Assembly (NCBI RefSeq): GCF_937873725.1
Contig: NZ_CALMYY010000055.1
Coordinates: 1-32,348, forward strand
Source of the DNA: an uncultured Dietzia sp.
Lineage (GTDB): Bacteria > Actinomycetota > Actinomycetes > Mycobacteriales > Mycobacteriaceae
Direction: 5' to 3'
DNA length: 32,348 bases
Shown here piece after piece: positions 10,105-21,034 of the stretch. Made by a program: the position numbers and the translations under genes. The notes beneath the pieces were generated by a model. The model was not told where the DNA came from and ran no database searches. It was given only the letters and a program-made list of their open reading frames with translations. The stretch's first letter is position 1. The number at the start of each line of letters is the position of its first letter.

Positions 10105-10368
10105 CTAGAGGTGCCGGTAGACGTCCTCGAGCCCGAGACCGCGCTTGAGCATCATGACCTGGGTCCAGTAGAGAAGCTGCGAGATCTCCTCCGCCAGCTC
10201 GTCGTCCGACTGGTACTCGGCCGCGATCCACACCTCGCCGGCCTCCTCGTTGATCTTCTTACCGAGGTGATGTACGCCCTTGTCGAAGGAGGCGACGGTG
10301 CCGGAGCCCTCCGGGCGCGCGGCGATGCGCTCGGACAGCTCGGCGAACAGAGAATCGAAGGTCTTCAC
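10105..10368 (-). CDS. hisE: Phosphoribosyl-ATP pyrophosphatase HisE
   Basis: Second step of histidine synthesis, release of PPi from phosphoribosyl-ATP. 87 residues, a typical stand-alone HisE (MazG-like all-alpha fold), with [30 protein letters not shown] carrying the metal-binding EExxE pattern, and [19 protein letters not shown]. The GTG start overlaps the stop of the HAD gene by four bases (GTGA), so its translation is coupled to that gene. hisG follows after 48 bases. Confidence 0.96.
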   Translation of the reverse strand: MKTFDSLFAELSERIAARPEGSGTVASFDKGVHHLGKKINEEAGEVWIAAEYQSDDELAEEISQLLYWTQVMMLKRGLGLEDVYRHL

Positions 10369-11081
10369 GCGCCCGATTCTCCCACAGCCGCGCCCACCGG
10401 CCTCCCCGAGGTGAGGGCGACGAGCCCGGCCGAGTCCACGCCCTCGAGGCTTGGGTGGGTGTGCGCCCCCACCACGTCGGGCTGGCCGGCCGTCGACGGC
10501 ACGTACAGGACCCGGCACCCCGCCGCGACGGCCGCGGTGGCCCCGGTGACCGAGTCCTCCACCGCGACGGCCGCGAACGAGTCGATCCCCAGCTCGGCGC
10601 ACGCGAGCAGATATGGATCCGGCGCGGGCTTGGGGTCGGTCACCATGCAGCCGGTCACCACCACGTCGAAGCGCGACCGGTCGATGAATTCCAGGGGGAC
10701 GGCGGCCACGTCCGCCGTCGTGTTGGTCACCAGGGCGACGGGGGTGCCGGCGGACGCGAGATCCTCCAGGAGGTCCTCCGCCCCCGGCCGCCACGTCATG
10801 TCGGTCCGCATGAGGTCGGTGACGCGCGAGTTGAGCCGGTGCGCGAGGCGGTCGTACTCCGCCCCGTCGATGGTGCGGCCGGTGTACTCGGAGAGGATCT
10901 CGAAGAACCCGCGGAGCGAGTTGCCCAGCGTGCGCTCGCGCGTGGACTCGTCCAGCGGGCGGCCCATGTGCTCCGCGAGCTCGTAGACGGCGATGTCCCA
11001 CAGTCGCTCGGTGTCGACGAGGGTGCCGTCCATGTCGAGACAGACGGCGGCCGGGGCACGATCACGCGAATTGCTGGTCAC
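10365..11081 (-). CDS. HAD-superfamily phosphatase (beta-phosphoglucomutase-like)
   Basis: 238 residues. HAD motif I is [12 protein letters not shown] (D16, D18), motif II is VTNTT (T119/N120), motif III is DPKPAPDPY with K151, and motif IV is VEDSVTG at 174-180 (E175-D176). The alpha-helical cap between residues ~25 and ~95 makes it a class C1 HAD like phosphoglycolate phosphatase or beta-PGM. It is the first gene of an operon with hisE and hisG, and the same HAD-hisE-hisG order is found in corynebacteria. A role as histidinol-phosphate phosphatase is possible but not shown by sequence. The GTG start is preceded by TAGACA 7 bases upstream, an imperfect leaderless signal, or by AGAGG too close to be a good ribosome site. 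Confidence 0.88.
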   Translation of the reverse strand: MTSNSRDRAPAAVCLDMDGTLVDTERLWDIAVYELAEHMGRPLDESTRERTLGNSLRGFFEILSEYTGRTIDGAEYDRLAHRLNSRVTDLMRTDMTWRPGAEDLLEDLASAGTPVALVTNTTADVAAVPLEFIDRSRFDVVVTGCMVTDPKPAPDPYLLACAELGIDSFAAVAVEDSVTGATAAVAAGCRVLYVPSTAGQPDVVGAHTHPSLEGVDSAGLVALTSGRPVGAAVGESGA

Positions 11082-11088
11082 GGCCTCT

Positions 11089-11094
11089 TGTCTA
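11089..11094 (-). promoter_or_regulatory. Possible leaderless -10 of the HAD-hisE-hisG operon
   Basis: TAGACA on the minus strand, 7 bases before the GTG at 11081. It departs from TANNNT at the last base, so it is weaker than the other cases in this window. Confidence 0.35.
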
Positions 11095-11118
11095 CCCGAC
11101 GCCGTGCGGCCGGGGGTG

Positions 11119-11148
11119 CCGCGCCCTGACCGGAGGGATCGGGCGCGG
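11119..11148 (-). terminator. Hairpin just after the small secreted-protein gene
   Basis: CCGCGCCC and GGGCGCGG form an 8-bp perfect stem around a 14-base loop. It begins 4 bases after the stop of the secreted-protein gene (11153) and lies before the HAD operon promoter. No U run follows, so it would be a U-less terminator if it works at all. Confidence 0.35.
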
Positions 11149-11152
11149 GCCG

Positions 11153-11680
11153 CTACGCGCAGGGATTCGCGGGGACGATGAACCTCTCGGTGTGCGTGGC
11201 CGACCCGAACGGCACGGCCGACCCCGGCGCCATCGTGGGCAGGATGGATCTGCTGACCGTGATGGTCACCGCCAGCCGGCCGGTCCCGGTGACCTGGCCT
11301 CCGATGCCCACCTCGGGGCCGGTCGACCGGACCGTCCGGGCACCCGTGGCACCGGTGTCGAGGTTGTGCCACCCCACGGTGGCGGAGTTGAACGGGAACA
11401 GGGTGGCGGAGAAGTCGAACGATCCGACGGGGTGGTCGAGGTCCCTGGCGTTGGCGCTCAGCGCCTGGTGGAAGAGGTCGTCCCCGCCCAGCGTGCAGGT
11501 GGTGAACGCTCCGAAGCGGATCGTGTGCTCGCCGCCGAGCGGGTACGGCATCCGCACATCCCAGGCGGGCGACTCGTGCCACACCTGGGCCGAGGCCGCA
11601 GGGGGCGCGGCCACGGCCACTCCCCCGGCGAGCAGCGTCGCGGCGCCGACGAGGGCGGCTGATCGACGGATGGTGGTCAT
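11153..11680 (-). CDS. Small secreted protein of unknown function
   Basis: 175 residues that I do not recognise. A Sec signal peptide is clear: two arginines after MTTI, a hydrophobic stretch (AALVGAATLLAGGVAVAA) and an ASAQV cleavage site near residue 31. The mature part (~144 residues) is rich in Thr, Gly and Val and looks beta-sandwich-like (SFDFSATLFPFNSATVGWHN, GGQVTGTGRLAVTITVSRSI). It has only two cysteines, one in the middle (FTTCTLGG) and one next to the C-terminus (ANPCA), which could form a single disulphide. AGGAG stands 7 bases before the ATG. It appears to be a single-gene unit between the metal ATPase and the HAD-his operon. Similar small exported proteins are common in Dietzia/Rhodococcus, but no function can be given. 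Confidence 0.75.
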   Translation of the reverse strand: MTTIRRSAALVGAATLLAGGVAVAAPPAASAQVWHESPAWDVRMPYPLGGEHTIRFGAFTTCTLGGDDLFHQALSANARDLDHPVGSFDFSATLFPFNSATVGWHNLDTGATGARTVRSTGPEVGIGGQVTGTGRLAVTITVSRSILPTMAPGSAVPFGSATHTERFIVPANPCA

Positions 11681-11778
11681 GGGTGGCTCCTCGTGGGGTT
11701 TGGCCGACGGAGGACTCCGGGGCGCACGTCCCTACCGGTCTATCGCCGGGGGCTCTCCGGGTGTTAGCCGCGTCACCT

Positions 11779-13713
11779 CTACCTGTCGCTCCCGGTGGCC
11801 TCCCGCCACCCGTCGAAGTCGCTGAGCTTGCGTGGCGCCATCACCACGCGCGCCGAGTTGAGGATCGCGAGGACGTCGATGACCTCCTGCGCGATCGCTC
11901 CGGCGAGTGGGGTGAGGAGACCGAAGACGGCGAGGAGCATCCCGACCACCGAGGCGGCCATCCCGCCCAGCGCCGACTGCAGGGCGATCCGGCGCATGCG
12001 TGTGCCGATGTGGAGGAGGTCGTCGAGCCGTTCCAGCGAGGAATCCAGCACCACGGCGTCGGCGGCCTCGGACGTGACATCGGAGGTGGCGCCGAAGGCG
12101 ACCCCGGCGGTCGCGGCGGTCATCGCCGGGGCGTCGTTGATCCCGTCGCCGAGGAACAGGGTCGGGCCCGCGGCCGTGCGTTCGCGCACGATCTCGAGCT
12201 TGCCCTCCGGACTGACGCCGCCGTACACCTCCGTGATGCCCACCCGATCCGCCAGGCGGCGGACCTCGGCCTCGCGGTCACCGGAGATGATCATCATCCG
12301 CTTGACCCCGTGCGCGTGCGGGAGGTGCGCGATGAAGTCACCGGCGGTGGCCCGCGGCTCGTCGCGGAACCGGAGGGTCGCCGCGTAGCGGGAGTCGATG
12401 AGGACTATCGATTCCAACCCCGTCTCGATCTGCGGGAGAAGTCCGGTCGCGCCGGGATCGACGTCGGCGAGCCCGCGGCGATTGGTCAACCGGAGGCTGC
12501 GGCCGCCGACCTCGCCGACCAGCCCGGCACCGGGTTTCTCGGCGACGGAGCTCAGCGGCGGGGTGTCCAGGCCCCGCTCGGTGGCCGCGTCGACGACGGC
12601 CCTCGCGAGGGGGTGGCGGGAGTAGACCTCGACCGCCGCGGCGGCGGCGAGGATGTCGTCGGGATCGTCGCCCGGTCGCGCGATGATCTCGGTCAACACC
12701 GGGCGCCCGTAGGTCAGGGTGCCGGTCTTGTCGAACATCACCGTCTCGACCCTCCCGACGTCCTCGAGCATCGCCGGGTTCCTGATGATGATGCCGCGCT
12801 TGGCGGCGAGGGAGATGGCCCCGATGATCGCGACGGGGACCCCGATGAGCAGGGGGCAAGGCGTGGCCACCACCACCACCGCGAGGAAGCGGGTGGGGTC
12901 GCCGGAGATCGCCCACCCGAGGATGCCGAGGGCCAGGGCGACCAGGGTGTACCACGCGCCCAGGCGGTCGGCGAGGCGACGCATCGGGGGGCGGTGCTCC
13001 TCGGCGTCCCGCAGTACGCCGACGATCTGCGCGTATCGCGAGTCCGCCGCGACCCGCTCGGCGCGGACGGTCAACGCGACATCGCCGTTGATGGCACCGG
13101 AGAGCACCTGGGAACCGGGTGACTTGGGGACGACGTACGGCTCGCCGGTGAGGTACGACTCGTCCATGGCGCCGTTGCCGTCCACCACCTCGCCGTCGAC
13201 GGGGCACAACTCGTGCGGCAGGACCAGCAGGAGGTCGTCGACCCGGACGTCGTCGGCGCCGAGGTCGTCCACACCCTCGGACGGCGAGGAGCCGCGGAGG
13301 CGGTGGGCGACCGCCGGGCTGCGCCGGGCGAGGGCGTCGAGGACGGCCGACGCCCTCCGCGACGCCGCCGCCTCGAGCGCCTCGCCCCCGGACAGCATCA
13401 GGACGATGATCGCGGCGACCAGCCACTCGGAGAGCGCGACCGCGGTGACGATCGACACCGCGGCGAGCATGTCGGCCCCGCCGGCGCTCCTCACCGCCGA
13501 GCGGACCACCTCGATGATGAGCGGGATCCCCCCGACCACCACCACGGCGACCAGGGGGGCGCGGATCGCCCACTCCGCCGTGGCGGAGACGGCGGGGTCG
13601 GTGAGCGCGCGTGTGACGAGGTAGATCGCGATCGCCAGGATCGTGGCCATCGCCAGGACGCCCTGTCGCGAGGCCACGAACGTGCGGAGAGCCCCGTCCC
13701 GGGTGGAGGTCAT
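11779..13713 (-). CDS. P1B-type heavy-metal-transporting ATPase with TPCP motif
   Basis: 644 residues. P-type ATPase marks: actuator TGEP at 189-192, phosphorylation site DKTGTLT at 328-334, P1B-specific HP dipeptide in YSRHPLARAV (367-368), and GDGINDAPA at 522-530. The metal-site motif in the membrane is TPCP (284-287) instead of CPC/SPC. From memory TPCP marks the P1B-5 group, linked to iron, nickel or cobalt. There is no N-terminal metal-binding domain and no C-terminal hemerythrin-like domain. The C-terminal membrane segment ends AQEVIDVLAILNSARVV. Earlier membrane helices occur at about 19-35, 53-70, 82-108, 253-269 and 275-300. It likely exports a divalent metal; which one is not decidable. 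The ATG gives the MTSTRDG start; the frame is open upstream but has no better signal. Confidence 0.88.
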   Translation of the reverse strand: MTSTRDGALRTFVASRQGVLAMATILAIAIYLVTRALTDPAVSATAEWAIRAPLVAVVVVGGIPLIIEVVRSAVRSAGGADMLAAVSIVTAVALSEWLVAAIIVLMLSGGEALEAAASRRASAVLDALARRSPAVAHRLRGSSPSEGVDDLGADDVRVDDLLLVLPHELCPVDGEVVDGNGAMDESYLTGEPYVVPKSPGSQVLSGAINGDVALTVRAERVAADSRYAQIVGVLRDAEEHRPPMRRLADRLGAWYTLVALALGILGWAISGDPTRFLAVVVVATPCPLLIGVPVAIIGAISLAAKRGIIIRNPAMLEDVGRVETVMFDKTGTLTYGRPVLTEIIARPGDDPDDILAAAAAVEVYSRHPLARAVVDAATERGLDTPPLSSVAEKPGAGLVGEVGGRSLRLTNRRGLADVDPGATGLLPQIETGLESIVLIDSRYAATLRFRDEPRATAGDFIAHLPHAHGVKRMMIISGDREAEVRRLADRVGITEVYGGVSPEGKLEIVRERTAAGPTLFLGDGINDAPAMTAATAGVAFGATSDVTSEAADAVVLDSSLERLDDLLHIGTRMRRIALQSALGGMAASVVGMLLAVFGLLTPLAGAIAQEVIDVLAILNSARVVMAPRKLSDFDGWREATGSDR

Positions 13714-13777
13714 GTGTCCATCATCTACGAACGACACGCCCCCTACCAGCAAGGACAGGCTGGCCTGGCCGCACCGG

Positions 13778-17338
<3,561 letters not shown>

Positions 17339-17345
17339 GGGCCCC

Positions 17346-17351
17346 AGTGTA
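17346..17351 (-). promoter_or_regulatory. Leaderless-type -10 element of metH
   Basis: TACACT on the minus strand, 7 bases before the metH ATG (17338). No Shine-Dalgarno is present in the short leader. It lies back to back with the PAC2 gene promoter in a 50-base divergent gap. Confidence 0.6.
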
Positions 17352-17376
17352 TGGGTGGCCCGGAGGGCGACGTACG

Positions 17377-17382
17377 TAGGCT
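17377..17382 (+). promoter_or_regulatory. Leaderless-type -10 element of the PAC2 gene
   Basis: TAGGCT lies 6 bases before the ATG at 17389, so transcription would begin at or next to the start codon. No ribosome site is seen. Confidence 0.6.
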
Positions 17383-17388
17383 GTACTG

Positions 17389-18315
17389 ATGACTGTCGAA
17401 TGGACTCCCGACGGGCACCTCGACCTCGAGAGCCCGGTGATGCTCGCGGCCTTCGAGGGCTGGAACGATGCGGCCGACGTGGCCACCGGGAGCATCGAGC
17501 ACCTGGCCCTGACGTGGGAGGCCCGCCAGATCGCCGAGATCGGTGGCGACGAGTTCTTCGACTACCTGGACCAGCGGCCGATCGTCCGGCATTCCGGAGG
17601 GGTGTCGAGATCGGTGGAGTGGCCGCGGATCGTGGTCTCGGCGTGCAGGCCGGACGGGTTCGCCCACGACGTCCTGCTGGTCCGCGGGCCGGAGCCCGGT
17701 CTCAAGTGGCGGCGTTTCGCCTCGGAGTTCGTGGACCTGGTGGACACGCTCGGGGTGTCACAGGTGGTGCTCCTCGGGGCGTACCTGGCCGACGTGCCGC
17801 ACACCCGGCCGGTACCCCTGACCGGGACGGCGTTCAACCGCCAGCGGATGACGGCGATGGGGGTCCAGGCCTCCGACTACGAGGGGCCGACGGGGATGAG
17901 CGGCGTGTTGCAGCAGCTGCTCACCGAGGCGGGCGTCCCCACGTCGAGCCTGTGGGCCGGCGTCCCGCACTACGTCGCCGCCCCGCCCAACCCTCTCGGG
18001 ACCGAGGCGATGCTGTCCTGGCTGGCCGAGGACCTCGGGCTCGCCATCCCGATGGACGCGGTGCGGGTCCGGTCCCGGACCTGGGTGGACAAGGTCGATG
18101 CCGCGGCCGGGGAGGACGAGGACCTGCGGGACTACATCCAGACCCTGGAGGAGCGGGTGGACAACGAGACCGGCGTCCGTGCGGGGATCGACCCCGAGCC
18201 GGACCGGGGACGGGCGTCCGACGGGGACGCGATGCCGCTGGTCGACGGCGAGGCGATCGCCGCCGAGTTCGAACGCTTCCTGCGGGGTCGGCACGAGGAC
18301 CCGGACACCGACTGA
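17389..18315 (+). CDS. PAC2 family protein (Rv2125-like)
   Basis: 308 residues of the PAC2 superfamily, named after a eukaryotic proteasome assembly chaperone. Visible family features: VMLAAFEGWNDAADVATGSIEHL at the N-terminus, DFFDYLDQRP-like block (EFFDYLDQRPIVRHSGG), LLVRGPEPGLKWRRF, VVLLGAYLADVPHTRPVPLTGTA, YEGPTGMSGVLQQL, and LWAGVPHYVAAPPNP. The last ~40 residues are acidic and likely flexible (GEDEDLRDYIQTLEERVD onward). M. tuberculosis has it at the same place, next to metH. Its biochemical role in bacteria is not established; a proteasome link is doubtful here because no 20S genes are in the pupylation locus. It converges on mshC with a 4-base gap. Confidence 0.88.
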   Translation: MTVEWTPDGHLDLESPVMLAAFEGWNDAADVATGSIEHLALTWEARQIAEIGGDEFFDYLDQRPIVRHSGGVSRSVEWPRIVVSACRPDGFAHDVLLVRGPEPGLKWRRFASEFVDLVDTLGVSQVVLLGAYLADVPHTRPVPLTGTAFNRQRMTAMGVQASDYEGPTGMSGVLQQLLTEAGVPTSSLWAGVPHYVAAPPNPLGTEAMLSWLAEDLGLAIPMDAVRVRSRTWVDKVDAAAGEDEDLRDYIQTLEERVDNETGVRAGIDPEPDRGRASDGDAMPLVDGEAIAAEFERFLRGRHEDPDTD

Positions 18316-18319
18316 CCCG

Positions 18320-19573
18320 TCACCCCCCGACGGAAGGGATCCCCAGCAGGGCGTCCAGCGCAGTCGCGACCGCCGGTCCCGCCGCCGGGTCGGAGTCGTC
18401 GCCGCTCAGCGTCGCCTCGGCCCAGGCGTCGATCACGGCCAGTGCCCCGGGGGTGTCCAGGTCGTCCGCGAGCCGGTCGCGGAGGGCGGAGATCGCCTGC
18501 GCCGCGTCCGCTCCGGACACCCGCGCCACGGCCTCGTTCCACCTTGCGAACCGCGCCCGGGCCTCGTCGAGCAGGTCCCGGGTCCACGACCTGTCCGTGC
18601 GGTAGTGGCCGGCGGCCAGCCCGAGGCGGATGAGCGCGGGGTCCACCCCCTGCTCGCGGAGCGTCTGCACGCGCACGAGGTTGCCGAGGGACTTGCTCAT
18701 CTTGACGCCGTCGAGGCCGATCATGGCGGCGTGCACGTAGAAGCGGGCGAAGGGCCGCTCCCCCGTCGCCGCCTCGGCGTGCGCGGCGGAGAACTCGTGA
18801 TGGGGGAAGGCGAGGTCGCTGCCGCCGCCCTGGATGTCGAACTCCATCCCCAGGCGGTTCCGGGCGATCGCCGAGCACTCGATGTGCCACCCGGGCCGGC
18901 CCGCCCCCCAGGGCGAGGGCCACGACGGTTCGCCGGGCCGTTCCACGCGCCACAGGAGGGCGTCCAGCGGGTGTTCCTTGCCCGGTCGGTCCGGGTCGCC
19001 ACCGCGCTCGGCAAAGGCGAGCGCCATCTCGTCGCGGTCGTATCCCGACTCGTACCCGAAGTCCTCGGTGGCGCGGTGCCGGTAGTAGACGTCGGAGAAC
19101 CCGTCGACGGCGGGGTCGATGCGGTAGGCGTGCCCGCGGTCGAGCAGCTCGGTGACCATCTCGACCACCTCGTCGACGGTCTCGGTCGCCGCCACGTACT
19201 GCCGTGGGGGCAGGACGCGCAGCGACTCCATGTCCGTGCGGAACCGGTCCGTCTCGCGGTCCCCGAGCTCCCGCCAGTCCACGCCGTCGCGCTCCGCCCG
19301 TTCGAACAGCGGGTCGTCCACGTCGGTGGTGTTCTGGACGTAGTGGACCTCGTGGCCGGAATCGAGGAGGAGGCGGTTCACCAGGTCGAAGGTCAGGTAG
19401 GTGGCCGCGTGACCGAGGTGGGTGGTGTCGTAGGGCGTGATGCCGCAGACGTACATCGTCGCCACGGGGCCGGGGGCGACCTCACGGATCTCGCCGCTCG
19501 CGGTGTCGAACAACCTCAGGGGGGCGCCGTCGCCGGGGACGGTGGGGACGGCAGGGGAAGACCACGAGTGCAT
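18320..19573 (-). CDS. mshC: Mycothiol ligase MshC (cysteine:GlcN-Ins ligase)
   Basis: MshC joins L-cysteine to glucosaminyl-inositol with ATP, a late step of mycothiol synthesis. It is a class I tRNA-synthetase paralogue of CysS. 417 residues, close to the family size. Zinc ligands C43 ([10 protein letters not shown]), C233 and H258; HIGH-like HLGH at 52-55; KMSKS at 291-295; [18 protein letters not shown] and [14 protein letters not shown] blocks. The MHSW start and [13 protein letters not shown] are typical of MshC. The protein is shorter than CysS because the anticodon-binding end is reduced. This is diagnostic for actinobacteria that use mycothiol. TAGACT 7 bases before the ATG points to its own leaderless promoter although it follows the next gene upstream by only 27 bases. 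Confidence 0.97.
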   Translation of the reverse strand: MHSWSSPAVPTVPGDGAPLRLFDTASGEIREVAPGPVATMYVCGITPYDTTHLGHAATYLTFDLVNRLLLDSGHEVHYVQNTTDVDDPLFERAERDGVDWRELGDRETDRFRTDMESLRVLPPRQYVAATETVDEVVEMVTELLDRGHAYRIDPAVDGFSDVYYRHRATEDFGYESGYDRDEMALAFAERGGDPDRPGKEHPLDALLWRVERPGEPSWPSPWGAGRPGWHIECSAIARNRLGMEFDIQGGGSDLAFPHHEFSAAHAEAATGERPFARFYVHAAMIGLDGVKMSKSLGNLVRVQTLREQGVDPALIRLGLAAGHYRTDRSWTRDLLDEARARFARWNEAVARVSGADAAQAISALRDRLADDLDTPGALAVIDAWAEATLSGDDSDPAAGPAVATALDALLGIPSVGG

Positions 19574-19580
19574 GCGGCCG

Positions 19581-19586
19581 AGTCTA
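19581..19586 (-). promoter_or_regulatory. Leaderless-type -10 element of mshC
   Basis: TAGACT on the minus strand, 7 bases before the mshC ATG, inside the 27-base gap after the SCO1664-family gene. No ribosome site is present, so mshC probably starts its own leaderless transcript even though it is co-directional with the upstream gene. Confidence 0.6.
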
Positions 19587-19600
19587 GAGACCGGGCTCGG

Positions 19601-20380
19601 TCAGAAGAGCGGCCAGGGTAACGGATAGCCCGGTCCGGGGACGGGGAACACCCCGCCGTCGACGAGGGCGGCGACCCGGGCGCCGAGGGCGGCGATCTCG
19701 GCGGCGGAGAGCAGGTCGGACAGGGTCCGACCGAGCGGGTCCGCCCCGGCGAGCCCGTCACTCAGCCGCTGCAGACCGGCGAGGTCGTCCGGGGGTAGCG
19801 GCTGTCCCGCCCACCCCCAGAGGACGGTGCGGAGCTTGGGCTCCGTGTGGAAGCACAGGCCGTGATCGATCGCCCAGAACACCCCCGCGGCATCGACCAG
19901 GACGTGGCCGCCCTTGCGGTCGGCGTTGTTGACGACCGTGTCGAACAGGGCGATGCGGCGGAGTCGGTCGTCCAGGGCGTGGGCCACCACCACGTCCTCC
20001 CCACGTGACCCCTCGCCCCGGAGGACGGCGACGCGGCCGGCGGGGAGGTCGCCCACCGGGTGGACGTCCACCGGGTCGTGGCCGGAGGTTCCACGGTCGG
20101 CCTCGTCGATCCATCGTTGCGCCATCCCGGGACCCCCGGGGCCGTGCGCCAGGACGGTCTCGGGCACCAGGTCCCAGCCGAGGGCGACGGACACCGCGTA
20201 CGCGGCGATCTCGCGGGAGGCCAGGCTCCCGTGGGGGAAGTCCACGAGGGGTCGCTCCCCCGCCGAGGGCTTGTAGACCCAGTGCGCGCCCTCGGAGTCG
20301 ACGCAGCGGTAGACCTTGTTGCTCCCGGACGGGATCCGGTGCAGGACGGTGAGTTCCGGGCCGGCCGGGCGGTCCGTCAC
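19601..20380 (-). CDS. SCO1664-family protein, PI3/4-kinase-like fold
   Basis: 259 residues. The family is distantly kinase-like. HWVYKPSAGERPLVDFP (K37) resembles the ATP-binding lysine region; RRIALFDTVVNNADRKGGHVL at 141-161 resembles the catalytic loop; FWAIDHGLCFH at 168-178 resembles the metal-binding D-H-G motif. These are the marks used to group such proteins with phosphatidylinositol 3/4-kinase-related enzymes; activity is not established. The GTG start overlaps the stop of the DUF3090 gene (GTGA), so the two are translated together. A histidine-phosphatase gene lies just upstream in the same direction. From memory the same trio is conserved near mshC in many actinobacteria, including M. 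tuberculosis. Confidence 0.85.
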   Translation of the reverse strand: MTDRPAGPELTVLHRIPSGSNKVYRCVDSEGAHWVYKPSAGERPLVDFPHGSLASREIAAYAVSVALGWDLVPETVLAHGPGGPGMAQRWIDEADRGTSGHDPVDVHPVGDLPAGRVAVLRGEGSRGEDVVVAHALDDRLRRIALFDTVVNNADRKGGHVLVDAAGVFWAIDHGLCFHTEPKLRTVLWGWAGQPLPPDDLAGLQRLSDGLAGADPLGRTLSDLLSAAEIAALGARVAALVDGGVFPVPGPGYPLPWPLF

Positions 20381-20964
20381 GGGTCGATGAGGCCGGCGAG
20401 CGCGTCACCGGAGCGAGGGAGGTAGCCGTTGAGGCGGACGCACAGGTGGCCGGTGGTGTCGATCGGCTCGCCGCACAGCGGGCAGGGGGCGCGACCGGCG
20501 GAGACGACCTTCTCGCTGCGGAGGACGAACTGGCGCGCGCGGCTCGGGGAGAGGAACACCCGGAGCGCATCGGGGGCGTCGTCCGAGTCCGAGAGGACCA
20601 CGGACTCGTCGGTCGCCGCCGGATCGACCGCCAGCAGTTCCACCACGATCTGGTTCTTCTCCCCGTCCCAGCCCAGGCCCATCGTGCCCACCTGGAACTC
20701 CGCGTCGACCGGCATCTCGAGCGGCGCGAGGTCGTCCACGACGTCGGCGGCCGGGGGGACGGGGACGTCGGATTTGGCGGCTATCTCGTCGAGCAGGTCG
20801 CCCATGCGCTCGGAGAGGATCTGGGCCTGTTGCTTCTCGCAGCGAACGGACACGGTGCGGCCGCCCCCCGTGGCCTGGACGAAGAACACCCGCTCGCCGG
20901 GCGAGCCGACCGTGCCCACCACGAACCGGGTCGGATCGCGGAACTCGTGGACTTCCCTGCTCAT
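20377..20964 (-). CDS. DUF3090 family protein with zinc-finger-like C-terminus
   Basis: 195 residues, a conserved actinobacterial protein of unknown function. It opens with the family signature VHEFRDPTRFVVGTVG and has RVFFVQATGGGRTVSVRCEKQQAQ. The C-terminal part holds a probable zinc site: C161-x2-C164 (CPLCGEP) and H173-x-C175 (GHLC), followed by NGY. The middle part (EFQVGTMGLGWDGEKNQIVVELLA) looks like beta strands. GGGAG is placed before the ATG. The stop overlaps the SCO1664-family start. Position and overlap suggest a joint task with the kinase-like protein and the phosphatase-like protein, but this is inference. Confidence 0.88.
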   Translation of the reverse strand: MSREVHEFRDPTRFVVGTVGSPGERVFFVQATGGGRTVSVRCEKQQAQILSERMGDLLDEIAAKSDVPVPPAADVVDDLAPLEMPVDAEFQVGTMGLGWDGEKNQIVVELLAVDPAATDESVVLSDSDDAPDALRVFLSPSRARQFVLRSEKVVSAGRAPCPLCGEPIDTTGHLCVRLNGYLPRSGDALAGLIDP

Positions 20965-20994
20965 GCCGGTCGTCTCCCTGGTGTGGTTCTCGGT

Positions 20995-21012
20995 GCTGCC
21001 GCGCGCGGCAGC
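20995..21012. repeat. 18-bp perfect palindrome between phosphatase and DUF3090 genes
   Basis: GCTGCCGCGCGCGGCAGC is its own reverse complement and can form a 7-bp stem with a 4-base loop. It sits in the 70-base gap between two co-directional genes. It may be an intercistronic hairpin or a dimeric protein-binding site; no U run follows. Confidence 0.6.
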
Positions 21013-21034
21013 GGGTGCGGGGTGGTGCGGATCA

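Noticed and set aside
17339..17388. Cobalamin riboswitch before metH
   Set aside because: Only 50 bases separate metH from the divergent gene and metH appears leaderless, so there is no room for a riboswitch.
18320..19573. Cysteinyl-tRNA synthetase
   Set aside because: The MHSW start, the shorter C-terminus and the detailed match to MshC make mycothiol ligase the better call.
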